A stretch of DNA of 64,000 nucleotides, from positions 62,001 to 126,000 of the forward strand of contig JBDHYG010000002.1 in NCBI GenBank assembly GCA_039811225.1. Direction: 5' to 3'. The notes under the pieces were generated by a model that did not search any database, had not been told where the DNA came from, and saw only the letters and a list, made by a program, of their open reading frames with translations. Position 1 is the stretch's first letter. Each line of letters opens with the position of its first letter. Positions 37,461-46,798 of this stretch are shown here, piece by piece. The translations under genes were made by a program, and so were the position numbers. This stretch comes from JAFDXJ01 sp039811225 (GTDB lineage: Bacteria; Bacteroidota; Bacteroidia; Chitinophagales; Chitinophagaceae).

Positions 37461-38549
37461 CTATTGATACATATCACCTTTATTTCTCTTTACTTCCGCC
37501 ACATATTCTTTAATCTGTTGTTCATTTTCTTTTTTACAAATAAGCAGGATATCTTCTGTATCAACTATAATAAAATCATCCAGCCCCTGTAACAATAAAA
37601 GTTTTTTGTCGGGAGCCGAGACCATACATTTAGTAGCATCAATAATCAGGACATTCCCACCGGCTACAGCATTGCCGAGATAATCTTTTTCCAGGTTATC
37701 ATATGCGCTGTTCCAGGTGCCAAGGTCACTCCAGCCAAAAGAAGAAGGGATAACATATACATTACTGGCTTTTTCCATAATAGCATAGTCTATGGAAATA
37801 TTGGTGCATTGCGGGTAAATCCGTTCTAAGGCATTTTGCTCTTCCCGGGTATTGAAATATTGTTTTTCAGCAATAAACAATTCACTCATTTCCGGCTCAT
37901 ACATTTCAAATGCTTTGACCAGGTCTTTGCTACACCACATAAAAACACCGGCATTCCATAAAAAATCCCCGCTGGCCAGGAATGTCTTGGCCAGTTCCAG
38001 GTTTGGTTTTTCCGTAAAAGTTTTTACTTTATACACCTGGTCAGCTACTGGCAGGGGTTCGTGCTGGATATAGCCATAACCGGTATTGGGATAGGTGGGT
38101 TTGATGCCCAGGGTAACCAATGCATGCATATGTTGGGCAAATTGCAAACCATTTAATGCAGCCTGCTGAAAAGCTTCCGGTTCCATTACGATGTGGTCGC
38201 TGGGCGCAATGATCAATTGTGCATCCGGATCTTTTTCCAGTAATTTATACGAAATATAGGCCACACAGGGTGCGGTATTTTTTCTGCTCGGTTCTGCCAG
38301 GATATTATTTTCATTCATATCCGGCAATTGCTTTTTTACCAGAGAAACATATTCTTTGGACGTAATTACATAAATATTATCCAGTGGAATAAAGCGGGCA
38401 AACCGTTCATAGGTTTGCTGAATCAATGTTTTCCCGGTTTGTAAGATATCAATAAATTGTTTGGGAAAAGCGGCCCTGCTTTTTGGCCAAAACCGGCTGC
38501 CGATACCTCCGGCGAGAATGGCAACGTAATGGTTCTTATTCATCATCAA
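37461..38549 (-). CDS. manC: Mannose-1-phosphate guanylyltransferase
   Basis: The 362-residue protein makes GDP-mannose from mannose-1-phosphate and GTP. Near the start it shows the nucleotidyltransferase signature AGGIGSRFWPKSRAAFPKQF, then APSDHIV and FTEKPNLELAKTFL, and GDFLWNAGVFMW. The isomerase domain found in some bifunctional ManC/AlgA proteins is absent. It supplies donors for glycans such as those made by the glycosyltransferases in this genome. It follows the Kdo-pathway isomerase by 20 bases on the same strand. Confidence 0.92.
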   Translation of the reverse strand: MMMNKNHYVAILAGGIGSRFWPKSRAAFPKQFIDILQTGKTLIQQTYERFARFIPLDNIYVITSKEYVSLVKKQLPDMNENNILAEPSRKNTAPCVAYISYKLLEKDPDAQLIIAPSDHIVMEPEAFQQAALNGLQFAQHMHALVTLGIKPTYPNTGYGYIQHEPLPVADQVYKVKTFTEKPNLELAKTFLASGDFLWNAGVFMWCSKDLVKAFEMYEPEMSELFIAEKQYFNTREEQNALERIYPQCTNISIDYAIMEKASNVYVIPSSFGWSDLGTWNSAYDNLEKDYLGNAVAGGNVLIIDATKCMVSAPDKKLLLLQGLDDFIIVDTEDILLICKKENEQQIKEYVAEVKRNKGDMYQ

Positions 38550-38569
38550 TACAATTATTAGAAAATAAT

Positions 38570-39535
38570 TTAAAAAATTCCTTCCCGTATCAGATCATGT
38601 ATATGGATCATGCCGAGGTATGTATTCGCTGTATCTGTAATGATCAGCTGGCTAATATCGGCATCCTTCATCCATTCCATCGCTTTAACGGCTAAAGTAC
38701 CGGGCTGGATATTTTTGGGGTGCGAAGTTAATATATCTCTTGCAGTTACCTGGTGTATATCATCCGTTTTTTCCAGTAAGCGCCTGATATCGCCATCGGT
38801 GATAATACCCAGGAGCGACTGATCTGTATCTGTTACAGCGGTGGCGCCTAAACGGCCGCGGGAAATTTCCAGTATAACTTCCTTTAAAGGATCATCGGCT
38901 TGTACAGCAGGCTTTTCATTCTGCGTATATATTTTATCTACCGTGAGGTAAAGTCTTTTACCCAGGTTGCCTCCGGGATGGTATCGGGCAAAGTCGTTCC
39001 CGGTAAAACCTTTTAATTCCATCAGGCAAACGGCCAATGCATCACCCATTACCATTTGAGCGGTCGTACTACTGGTGGGTGCCAGGTTATGCGGGCAGGC
39101 TTCTTTGGAAACCGTTGTATTTAAAATTATGTCTGCTTCTTTCGCCAATTGGGATTGCATATTTCCCACCATAGCAATCAGCGTATTACCAAAATTTTTG
39201 ATAAATGGTGGCAATGCTTTTATTTCCGGGCTTTCCCCACTTTTACTGATTATCAGCACCACATCATGTTTTAAAATCATACCCAAATCGCCATGTAGGG
39301 CATCAGCCGCATGCATGAAAAGGGAAGGCGTCCCTGTAGAATTTAAAGTCGCTACAATTTTTTGACCTACGATGGCGCTTTTGCCAATGCCGGTAACGAC
39401 CACGCGGCCTAATGATTGCTTAATGGCATAAACGGCTTTCTCAAAATCGTCATTGATAAAATCCAGTAAGCCTTCTACCGATGCAGCCTCATACCGGATC
39501 GTGCGCAGGGCATTTTCTAAGATTTCTTTTTTCAT
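38570..39535 (-). CDS. kdsD: D-arabinose-5-phosphate isomerase, KpsF/GutQ family
   Basis: The 321-residue protein interconverts ribulose-5-phosphate and arabinose-5-phosphate, the first step to Kdo in LPS. An SIS domain (about 30-175, with VVTGIGKSAIVGQKIVATLNSTGTPSLFMHAADALHGDLGM in family-typical form) is followed by two CBS domains (about 200-320). ATG at 39535 is chosen over the upstream TTG at 39544 because a TACCTTTG promoter element lies directly in front. It shares an operon with manC. Confidence 0.92.
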   Translation of the reverse strand: MKKEILENALRTIRYEAASVEGLLDFINDDFEKAVYAIKQSLGRVVVTGIGKSAIVGQKIVATLNSTGTPSLFMHAADALHGDLGMILKHDVVLIISKSGESPEIKALPPFIKNFGNTLIAMVGNMQSQLAKEADIILNTTVSKEACPHNLAPTSSTTAQMVMGDALAVCLMELKGFTGNDFARYHPGGNLGKRLYLTVDKIYTQNEKPAVQADDPLKEVILEISRGRLGATAVTDTDQSLLGIITDGDIRRLLEKTDDIHQVTARDILTSHPKNIQPGTLAVKAMEWMKDADISQLIITDTANTYLGMIHIHDLIREGIF

Positions 39536-39541
39536 GATGCG

Positions 39542-39549
39542 CAAAGGTA
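39542..39549 (-). promoter_or_regulatory. -7 promoter element for the kdsD-manC operon
   Basis: TACCTTTG on the minus strand matches TAnnTTTG and ends 7 bases before the chosen ATG, predicting a very short or leaderless transcript. Confidence 0.45.
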
Positions 39550-39728
39550 AACTTTAACAAAGCTTCATTTCAAAAAATAATCCGCGTAAATTAATTTCGT
39601 AAGAGGGATTTGAGCCTTTGTATTTTGAGCCCAAATACCCCTTTTAAAAAATATTTCATTCTTATTTATTTTTTTTCTTTACCTTTTGATGTATTTAAGA
39701 AAAACGTGAATTGGAAATCCAGTGAATT

Positions 39729-42038
39729 ATGGCTACATCAGCAAAAAAAACCGCTACAAAAAAAACAACTGCCAAAAAAGGAATAACCGCCACAACGGCT
39801 AAAACGAGTAAAAAGGCCAGCCCTGCCAAAGGCAAAAAAAACGGTCATGATATTTTACATGCCCTGAAAGAACATTTCGGATTTGAAAAATTCAAAGGCC
39901 GGCAGGTAGAAGCCATCAACAGTTTACTCAATGGAGCAGACTCTTTTGTCATTATGCCGACCGGAGGTGGTAAGAGCCTGTGTTACCAGTTGCCCGCACT
40001 GATCCTAGATGGATGTGCAATCATCGTAAGCCCCCTTATCGCCTTGATGAAAAACCAGGTTGACCTGGTCAGGGGTTATAGTGAGAAAGATGATGTGGCG
40101 CATTTTTTAAACTCTTCACTCAACAAAGGCCAAATCAAGGAAGTAAAAGCAGATCTGCTTTCCGGGAAAACAAAATTATTATATGTAGCGCCGGAAACAC
40201 TTACCAAGCAGGATAATATTGATTTCTTCCGGGATTTGAATATATCTTTTTTTGCAGTGGATGAAGCGCATTGTATTTCCGAATGGGGCCATGATTTCCG
40301 GCCGGAATACCGCCGGCTGCGTGAAATGATGGACCTGATCAATCCGGCTTTACCCGTGATTGCATTGACCGCTACGGCCACACCCAAAGTGCAAAGTGAT
40401 ATCATTAAAAACCTGGGTTTACGCAACCCGAATGTGTTTATCGCTTCCTTCAACCGGGCTAATCTATATTACGAAATACAACCCAAGCTGAAGAAAGATC
40501 AAACGGTAAAAAATATTGTCCGGTTCATTTCGCAGAATAAAGGTAAAAGTGGAATCATTTATACATTAAACCGCAAGACCACAGAGGAATTAGCTGCCTT
40601 GCTGGTAGCCAATAATATTAAAGCGGTTGCTTATCATGCAGGCCTGGACTCCAAGTTACGGGCCAGCCGGCAGGACCAGTTTCTAAGTGAGGCCGTTCAA
40701 GTGATCGTTGCCACTATAGCATTTGGTATGGGTATTGACAAACCCGATATCCGTTTTGTTATCCATTTCAATATTCCAAAATCCATTGAAAATTATTACC
40801 AGGAAACCGGCCGTGCCGGTCGGGATGGCCTGGAGGGGAAATGTATCTTATATTATTCTCATAAAGACGTGGCCAAATTGGAACACCTCATGCGTGATAA
40901 GCCATTGAGCGAACGGGAGATTGGGGCACAACTGATTAATGAAACCGTTGCTTTTGCGGAGATTTCCACCTGCCGGCGAAAAGTGTTGCTCCATTATTTT
41001 GGAGAAAATACCGACAAAGAATATTGTGGCAATTGCGATAATTGCCTCCATCCCAAAGAAAAAATTGAAGCCCGGGATGAGGCGGTTAAAGTACTGAAAG
41101 TGGTAAAAGCCTTAGATGAACGTTTCCATACCGATTATGTGGTAAATGTTTTGCTGGGAAAACCCACTCCACAAATAACCATGTACCGGCATGAGCGGTT
41201 GGATGTATTTGGAATTGGAAAAGATAAAGACCTGCATTTCTGGAACAGCCTCGTTCGGCAAATGCTGCTTGAAAATATTTTGCGAAAAGATATTGAAGAT
41301 TATGGCGTTTTAAAATTTACGGATGCCGCTAAACAATTTTTGAAAAAACCGGTCTCTTTTAAAATTGTATTGAGCAATTTATTTGAGGAAGCCAATGAAG
41401 ATGACGATGAATATGAATCCGGGGAAAGTGGCGGTGGTGCGGCATTTGATGAGCAATTAGCCGGCATGTTGAAAAGCCTGCGGCAACAGGAAGCCAAACG
41501 AATCGGTCTTCCGCCATTTGTATTGTTCCTTGAAAATTCCCTCAATGATATGGCCACCATGTATCCTACTACTTTACAGGAATTGGAAAAATGCCAGGGC
41601 GTGAGTAAAGGGAAAGCCAGCCGCTACGGGAAACCTTTTATCGAACTTATTGCCAAATATGTGGAAGAAAATGATATCGAGAAACCGGATGACTTCGTAA
41701 TGAAATCCGTGGCCAATAAAAGCAGTAACAAAATTTATATCATTCAAAACGTAGATAAAAAGATCCCATTGGAAACCATTGCCCGGAATAAAGACCTTAA
41801 ACTGGATATGCTCCTGGAAGAAATGGAAACCATTGTTGCCAGTGGTACTAAACTTAACCTGAACTATGCTATCGATGATATCCTGGATGCCGAAGACCAG
41901 GAAGAAATAATGGATTATTTCAAAAGTTGTGAAACCTCATCCCTTGAAACGGCACAGGAAGAATTACAGGATAGTGGTTATGAATGGGACCAACTAAAAA
42001 TTATGCGCATCAAATTCTTATCTGAATACGGAAATTGA
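39729..42038 (+). CDS. recQ: RecQ family ATP-dependent DNA helicase (second copy, with HRDC domain)
   Basis: A 769-residue RecQ. It opens with a Lys/Thr/Ala/Ser-rich tail of about 38 residues resembling histone H1-like basic tails. The helicase core has MPTGGGKSLCYQLP, DEAHCISEWGHDFRPEYRRLRE, TATATPKV and YQETGRAGRDG; the zinc site ends with YCGNCDNC; the RQC winged helix follows; an acidic Asp/Glu/Gly-rich linker (about 550-570) leads to an HRDC domain (LPPFVLFLENSLNDMA). This fuller domain set suggests it is the main RecQ, with the shorter first copy as a specialised paralogue. Confidence 0.93.
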   Translation: MATSAKKTATKKTTAKKGITATTAKTSKKASPAKGKKNGHDILHALKEHFGFEKFKGRQVEAINSLLNGADSFVIMPTGGGKSLCYQLPALILDGCAIIVSPLIALMKNQVDLVRGYSEKDDVAHFLNSSLNKGQIKEVKADLLSGKTKLLYVAPETLTKQDNIDFFRDLNISFFAVDEAHCISEWGHDFRPEYRRLREMMDLINPALPVIALTATATPKVQSDIIKNLGLRNPNVFIASFNRANLYYEIQPKLKKDQTVKNIVRFISQNKGKSGIIYTLNRKTTEELAALLVANNIKAVAYHAGLDSKLRASRQDQFLSEAVQVIVATIAFGMGIDKPDIRFVIHFNIPKSIENYYQETGRAGRDGLEGKCILYYSHKDVAKLEHLMRDKPLSEREIGAQLINETVAFAEISTCRRKVLLHYFGENTDKEYCGNCDNCLHPKEKIEARDEAVKVLKVVKALDERFHTDYVVNVLLGKPTPQITMYRHERLDVFGIGKDKDLHFWNSLVRQMLLENILRKDIEDYGVLKFTDAAKQFLKKPVSFKIVLSNLFEEANEDDDEYESGESGGGAAFDEQLAGMLKSLRQQEAKRIGLPPFVLFLENSLNDMATMYPTTLQELEKCQGVSKGKASRYGKPFIELIAKYVEENDIEKPDDFVMKSVANKSSNKIYIIQNVDKKIPLETIARNKDLKLDMLLEEMETIVASGTKLNLNYAIDDILDAEDQEEIMDYFKSCETSSLETAQEELQDSGYEWDQLKIMRIKFLSEYGN

Positions 42039-42048
42039 CCTGTAATAT

Positions 42049-42423
42049 TTATTCCGGCCGGTCTTTTATGTTTAGTAACCGGTAAATGCGCTCTAATAAT
42101 TCACTTCGTTGGGCAGGTTTAATAATAAAATCATTGGCCCCCAATGTCAATGCTTCCATAACAGTACTCTCATCATCCATGGCAGACAGCACCAGGATGG
42201 GCAATTTCATTTTCTTATTTTCCCGTGTAAGGCCAATAAGTTCTAAGCCGGATGTATGTGGCATCATCAAATCCGTGATAAGCAGGTCCGGTTGAAATTC
42301 ATTTAACTTTTTAAATGCTTCACGCCCATCGCCGGCAGTACACAACTCAAAGGTTTCTTTTTCGAGGTGTCTTTGCAGCAATGTTAAACTCAACGGATCA
42401 TCCTCTGCAATCAAAATTTTCAT
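42049..42423 (-). CDS. Single-domain response regulator
   Basis: The 124-residue protein consists only of a CheY-like receiver: acidic residues in AEDDPLSL, phospho-acceptor D51 in LLITDLMMPH, the Ser/Thr in LVLSAMDD and the conserved Lys in FIIKPAQ. There is no output domain, so it must act by binding another protein or relaying phosphate. No kinase gene is adjacent. It converges on recQ with 10 bases between stops. Confidence 0.92.
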   Translation of the reverse strand: MKILIAEDDPLSLTLLQRHLEKETFELCTAGDGREAFKKLNEFQPDLLITDLMMPHTSGLELIGLTRENKKMKLPILVLSAMDDESTVMEALTLGANDFIIKPAQRSELLERIYRLLNIKDRPE

Positions 42424-42540
42424 GGGTATGTATTAAAAATCAGGAAATGAAGGTACGTTTGTTTTTTTAAACACTGAATTTTTCCCTAAAAAGCTTTTTA
42501 TTTGGCATATTTTTAACCAGATACGTGGATTCAATTCATT

Positions 42541-42548
42541 TATTTTTG
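42541..42548 (+). promoter_or_regulatory. -7 promoter element for the outer membrane protein gene
   Basis: TATTTTTG matches TAnnTTTG, 38 bases before the ATG at 42587. Confidence 0.45.
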
Positions 42549-42586
42549 TTGCTTTTAAAAAAGAAAAATTTAAATCAACTGCACTG

Positions 42587-43324
42587 ATGAAAAAATTAAT
42601 ATGGGCAATCGGCACTTTATTTTTTTTCGCCGGATCTGTTATGGCTCAGGATAATAACCCGGCCCCTTCCAGGGAAAAGCTCGACCTGAGTAACCGTGCC
42701 AACGATCACTTCATGATTCAATACGGAGTAGATGGCTGGGCAAACAGGCCTGACTCTATTCAAACATCCGGTTTCTCCCGGCATTTCAATTTTTATTTTA
42801 TGCTGGATAAGCCATTTAAATCCAATCAACATTTCAGTATGGGCATCGGGGTTGGGCTCGGCAGCAGTAATATGTTTTTTAAAAATACATTGATTGATCT
42901 GAAATCAGCAACGACCACCTATTTGCCATTCAACAATGTAAGCGCTACGTATCATTATAATAAATATAAACTCACTACCATTTTTGCTGAATTGCCGCTG
43001 GAATTGCGCTATGCCGGTAATCCCGTGCAACCGGACAAAGGATTTAAAATGGCTTTCGGTGTAAAAATCGGTACCTTATTAAAAGCCTATACCAAAGGTA
43101 AAAACTACGTGGATGCCAGTGGCACTACCATTTATGGCGATAAGTATATTCAAAAAGAAAGTGAGAAACGATTTATCAATTCAACCCGTTTCGCGGTTAC
43201 AGGCAGGATGGGCTTTGGGAATTTTTCCTTAGATGGTTCCTACCAGGTAAATGGCTTTCTGAAAGAAGCTGCCGGCGCCACCATGCACCCCTGGTCTATC
43301 GGTCTTACTATCAGTGGGCTTTAA
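42587..43324 (+). CDS. Outer membrane beta-barrel protein (PorT-like family)
   Basis: The 245-residue protein starts with a signal peptide (KKLIWAIGTLFFFAGSVMAQ) and continues with alternating strands that end in aromatic residues (HFNFYFMLD, FSMGIGVGLGSSNMFF, LTTIFAELPLELRYAG, FKMAFGVKIGTLLKAY, WSIGLTISGL). This is the small porin-like barrel type common in Bacteroidota. Its ligand is not known. It stands alone, with its own promoter element and terminator. Confidence 0.82.
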   Translation: MKKLIWAIGTLFFFAGSVMAQDNNPAPSREKLDLSNRANDHFMIQYGVDGWANRPDSIQTSGFSRHFNFYFMLDKPFKSNQHFSMGIGVGLGSSNMFFKNTLIDLKSATTTYLPFNNVSATYHYNKYKLTTIFAELPLELRYAGNPVQPDKGFKMAFGVKIGTLLKAYTKGKNYVDASGTTIYGDKYIQKESEKRFINSTRFAVTGRMGFGNFSLDGSYQVNGFLKEAAGATMHPWSIGLTISGL

Positions 43325-43344
43325 CAATGAAATTTTTGCTGGAT

Positions 43345-43372
43345 AAAGGTTGTAATTTTTACAACCTTTTTT
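43345..43372 (+). terminator. Intrinsic terminator after the outer membrane protein gene
   Basis: Stem AAAGGTTGT at 43345-43353 and ACAACCTTT at 43361-43369 enclose a 7-base loop, followed by T's. It starts 20 bases after the stop codon. Confidence 0.88.
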
Positions 43373-43483
43373 TATGCTATCTTCCGAACTACAGGCTTTA
43401 TTAAAAAATAACGAAACTATTTCTTTCTGAAATCTCCGCTCTTAACATGGAAAACATTTTTTTACCTTTAAAAAAAATATGTC

Positions 43484-43711
43484 ATGGAACCGGAAATGCG
43501 GGCATTTCTTTTACGAATCGTAAATACTATGCTCATTATTATTTTTTGGCTGCTGATCAATGCCACTATTGGCATCATGTTGGAATGGGGTGTTGTGTAT
43601 GGCCATTTGAGTATAGGTAATATTATTTTTTATACCTGGCTATTAGCTAGCCTGGTACTGGCTATTTGGGGTATTCGTCAAATATGGAAAAAACCTTTAA
43701 ACCTTTCATAA
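43484..43711 (+). CDS. Small two-helix membrane protein, hypothetical
   Basis: A 75-residue protein with two clear membrane helices (about 10-30 and 45-65) joined by a short loop, and a basic C-terminus (RQIWKKPLNLS). I do not recognise a family. The coding frame is supported by its ATG after an A-rich stretch and its typical hydrophobic pattern. It converges on the DUF4440-like gene with 16 bases between ends. Confidence 0.65.
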   Translation: MEPEMRAFLLRIVNTMLIIIFWLLINATIGIMLEWGVVYGHLSIGNIIFYTWLLASLVLAIWGIRQIWKKPLNLS

Positions 43712-43727
43712 CAAAGTAACAATTCAC

Positions 43728-44150
43728 TCAACTGCTATGATCAGCAATGATTCGCCATTTGCCATTTATTTTTTGAAATAATAACGTATAATAGCCCGAT
43801 ATATCTCCAACTGTACGCTGTAATTCCCATTTGCCCACTACAAAATAATAGTCGTCCCCCAATTTTTTCATGACGAGCACAGTTGAAGTAAAATGCCCCA
43901 TATAACTTGTATCCGGGTAACCTTTTTTATAGCCCTCCAACGTTTTGTTATACCCATATTGTGGCCCATTGCGGCCAATAAAAAGAAGGCTGTCATTATC
44001 CCAATAGCCAATCATAAAAGAATCCAGGCTACCCCGGTTCCAGGCCTGGTTTTGTTGCGCTAGCAGTTCCCTTATTTCCGAGGCATCCTTGTCCTGGGCG
44101 AAACTGCCGATAGAAAAAAATAAAAAAAACAGGCTTACTAAAATTTTCAT
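43728..44150 (-). CDS. Exported DUF4440/SnoaL-like (NTF2-fold) protein
   Basis: ATG at 44150 gives a compact signal peptide (MKILVSLFFLFFSIGSFAQ) and is preferred to ATG at 44171, leaving 140 residues. The mature part begins with EIRELLAQQNQAWNRGSLDSFMIGYWDNDSLLFIG and ends with YYTLLFQKINGKWRIIADHSS, the pattern of the NTF2-like DUF4440 family: a cone-shaped fold that binds small ligands. No catalytic role can be assigned. Confidence 0.85.
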   Translation of the reverse strand: MKILVSLFFLFFSIGSFAQDKDASEIRELLAQQNQAWNRGSLDSFMIGYWDNDSLLFIGRNGPQYGYNKTLEGYKKGYPDTSYMGHFTSTVLVMKKLGDDYYFVVGKWELQRTVGDISGYYTLLFQKINGKWRIIADHSS

Positions 44151-44266
44151 CTTTGAATAAGTTGACTTCATACATTTTTATTTTTCCTGATTAAATAGAT
44201 GTGTAACAGTGAAACAAATAGTTCTTCAACTGCATTAAACTATTTAAAGTTTATTTCATAAATTTA

Positions 44267-44728
44267 ATGAAAAAAATGATCCTGGAAACATTAAAATGCC
44301 TGGCACATGCACTGAACAGTCGGGAAGGAGTTGAATGGAAAGCAGTCGTATCATCCTGGGAACGACAAACACCGGTGCATGAAAATCAACTTGTTCTTTC
44401 CTTGTTACAGGTAGAAGAAGAACAGGCTTTACGCAATTTTCCACAAGGCATGGGCAGTTCAATCCCGGCGCTTCCTATAAATTTGTTTGTCTTAATTACT
44501 TGCCGTTTTGGACCCGGTAATTACCATGAAGCATTGGATAGTCTTTCAGGCATCATTCACTTTTTTCATCAAAACCCGGTTTTTATTCCTGCGAATGCCG
44601 GCCTAGTAATTCCGGGCGTCGAACGATTTACCATACACATGTACAATTTTGAAATGCAAACCTATACACGACTTTTACCACAACTGGGAGATAGCCCCAT
44701 TCTATGTTATAAGATTCAACTTTATTAG
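44267..44728 (+). CDS. Pvc16/DUF4255-like protein, orphan
   Basis: The 153-residue protein resembles the N-terminal DUF4255 domain of Pvc16 proteins of extracellular contractile injection systems: an N-terminal helix, a central INLFVLITCRFG strand, a helix (YHEALDSLSGIIHFFHQNPVF) with an NAG-type turn, VERFTIHMYNF and a final strand PILCYKIQLY. Such proteins are thought to cap the tail or link modules. Here no sheath, tube, spike or baseplate gene is near, so it is either a lone relic, a long-distance component, or a domain with another role. The family assignment is by pattern only. Upstream and downstream intergenic stretches are plain AT-rich DNA. Confidence 0.6.
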   Translation: MKKMILETLKCLAHALNSREGVEWKAVVSSWERQTPVHENQLVLSLLQVEEEQALRNFPQGMGSSIPALPINLFVLITCRFGPGNYHEALDSLSGIIHFFHQNPVFIPANAGLVIPGVERFTIHMYNFEMQTYTRLLPQLGDSPILCYKIQLY

Positions 44729-44868
44729 CAGCCAGGGATATGACACGAATAAACGAAACTACTCGTACAGGTTATATATCTTCCCGAATTTCTTTTTAAA
44801 ATTTTTCCTCTGGAAATTAATTTTTATATGAAAAATAGTAATATTTTCATTGTCTAAAAAACCTTACA

Positions 44869-46746
44869 ATGAAAACAAAACTACCAAAGCGATTTATGAT
44901 TGCGTGCCTGATCATTTCGCCTCTTTTCACAATGGCACAGAAAGCATTCACACCGTCCGAGGTCTCTGCTAAAACAAACCTGAATTTTAAAGAGAAAGCA
45001 AAAAACCAGGTGATGACCGAAACCTCCAATTTTATGAACCCGGTTTTTTTGCAAAAATTAAATCAACGTGGCAAGTTGTCCCAGGCTTTTGTAAAATCAC
45101 CGCTATTGCCTAAAAGTAATGGCCGCATAAATAATGCGGAATTACCGGAAGACAATGTATTTTCCAATGGCAGCGAGGACAAAGTGCCCAAAAGCCCGAA
45201 CCCATTTGCTGCTTTTAAAGGATCTAAAGAAGCAAAAGGAAATATTTATCCGCCCGATCCCGGCGGCGCAGCCGGACCGAGCTACATCATGCATACCAAT
45301 AACCAGGAGTATGTGATTTCCGATAAGACCGGTGCTACAGTTTTAGCTATGCCGGTAGATACTTTCTGGAATGGCTTTAGCACTTATTTTGCCTTTGGTT
45401 ACCCGCATGTGGTGTATGATTCTGTCCTGAGTCATTTTTATATAACTACACTTGGTATAAACACCACTAGCGGGAATTATTCCATGATGTTTGGCGCTTC
45501 TGCTACAAGCGATCCTACGGGAAATTGGGCATTATATGCACTCGATATGGGCCCTGCTTTTATCCAGGATGCGCCACAAATGGGATATAGCAAACGATGG
45601 TTTACGTTTACGTCCATGCAATTTGACACAGCTACATTTGCTTTTGCATCCACAAAAGTCTTTCTGATGAGTGTGGCACAAATGGCAGCCGGCACCTTAT
45701 CCAGCCTATATTCTGTAGAAGATTCAAACTTCTTTTCCATAAGCCCTGTTGAAACACAGGATAACAATGTGAATAATCATTACCTGGTATCAAACCTGGG
45801 CAGTGATACAGACTCCGGTTATCTTTATTTATTACATATAGGTGGGCCATTGGCAGCACCAACATATAACTATGATGGCTATGTTACCAATGCAAGACCT
45901 TGGAGTACAACACCAGTATATGGTTCTCAAAACGGTACCACCGACCAGATCTGGCTGGGCAATACAAAACTTACCAACGCGGTTTACCGAAAAGGGAAAA
46001 TATGGACAAGCCATACTGTATATCTGCCCGCAAATACCCCCACCAGGGCTGCTGCCCAATGGTGGAGTTTTTCAGCCAGTACAAGAGCAGTTAGCCAGTT
46101 TGGCCGTGTAGATGATAATAGTAATGCAAATATGTATGCCTTCCCAAGCATCGCTGTAAATGCAGATGAAAGCATGCTGCTTGGGTACAATGTATTTTCT
46201 TCCACTACATATCCAAGCGCTGCGTACTCTTATCACGATTATACAGATGCAGCAAACAGTTTACGCAAATCCAAGACTTATAAAAAAGGAAAAGCAGCAT
46301 ATTTTGACGGGGGCAGTTCCGGCCTGACTTATTTTTGGGGCAATTACACATCTGCCTGCGTGGATCCTGCCGATGGCAGCTTCTGGACCGTACAGGAATA
46401 TGCAGAAAAACCTGCCAATAAGTGGGGAACCTGGTGGGCTAATGTAAAATTGTTGCCGTCATTTGCACCTGAAGAAACTCCTGAAAAAGCTGAATTGGCT
46501 GAAGTACATATTACACCTAACCCAGCCAAAGGCCTGGCCAATATCAGCTGGAATGCAGACAAAGCAACCAACGTGAAAATTCAAATCAGTAATACACAAG
46601 GTGTCGTACTTATCACCAAACAAGTAGCCGCACAGGAAGGCATAAACAAATTACAATTAAATATCGGCAACCTGGTTACCGGTATGTATAATGTGACCAT
46701 ATTTGATGGAACCACTACAAGAAAAGCCCAATTGATGGTGCGCTAA
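44869..46746 (+). CDS. Secreted protein with T9SS type A C-terminal sorting domain
   Basis: A 625-residue exported protein: signal peptide (ACLIISPLFTMAQ), a large middle domain (about 120-530) of beta-rich repeats with YPPDPGGAAGPSYIMHTNN and several aromatic blades, and a C-terminal sorting domain (about 546-625: ITPNPAKGLANISW, then the GMYNVTIFDG turn and a basic last strand KAQLMVR). The sorting domain sends the protein through the T9SS pore, after which it is usually removed. The middle domain is probably propeller-like; no catalytic site was recognised. A strong terminator follows. Confidence 0.85.
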   Translation: MKTKLPKRFMIACLIISPLFTMAQKAFTPSEVSAKTNLNFKEKAKNQVMTETSNFMNPVFLQKLNQRGKLSQAFVKSPLLPKSNGRINNAELPEDNVFSNGSEDKVPKSPNPFAAFKGSKEAKGNIYPPDPGGAAGPSYIMHTNNQEYVISDKTGATVLAMPVDTFWNGFSTYFAFGYPHVVYDSVLSHFYITTLGINTTSGNYSMMFGASATSDPTGNWALYALDMGPAFIQDAPQMGYSKRWFTFTSMQFDTATFAFASTKVFLMSVAQMAAGTLSSLYSVEDSNFFSISPVETQDNNVNNHYLVSNLGSDTDSGYLYLLHIGGPLAAPTYNYDGYVTNARPWSTTPVYGSQNGTTDQIWLGNTKLTNAVYRKGKIWTSHTVYLPANTPTRAAAQWWSFSASTRAVSQFGRVDDNSNANMYAFPSIAVNADESMLLGYNVFSSTTYPSAAYSYHDYTDAANSLRKSKTYKKGKAAYFDGGSSGLTYFWGNYTSACVDPADGSFWTVQEYAEKPANKWGTWWANVKLLPSFAPEETPEKAELAEVHITPNPAKGLANISWNADKATNVKIQISNTQGVVLITKQVAAQEGINKLQLNIGNLVTGMYNVTIFDGTTTRKAQLMVR

Positions 46747-46761
46747 GTTTTTTTCTTCAAG

Positions 46762-46798
46762 AAAAAATCGCCGGCACAAAAGTCCGGCGATTTTTTTT
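46762..46798. terminator. Strong bidirectional terminator
   Basis: A 13-base perfect stem, AAAAAATCGCCGG at 46762-46774 and CCGGCGATTTTTT at 46784-46796, with a 9-base loop. It serves the T9SS cargo gene and also the convergent glycosylase gene, whose stop codon overlaps its right edge. Confidence 0.92.
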
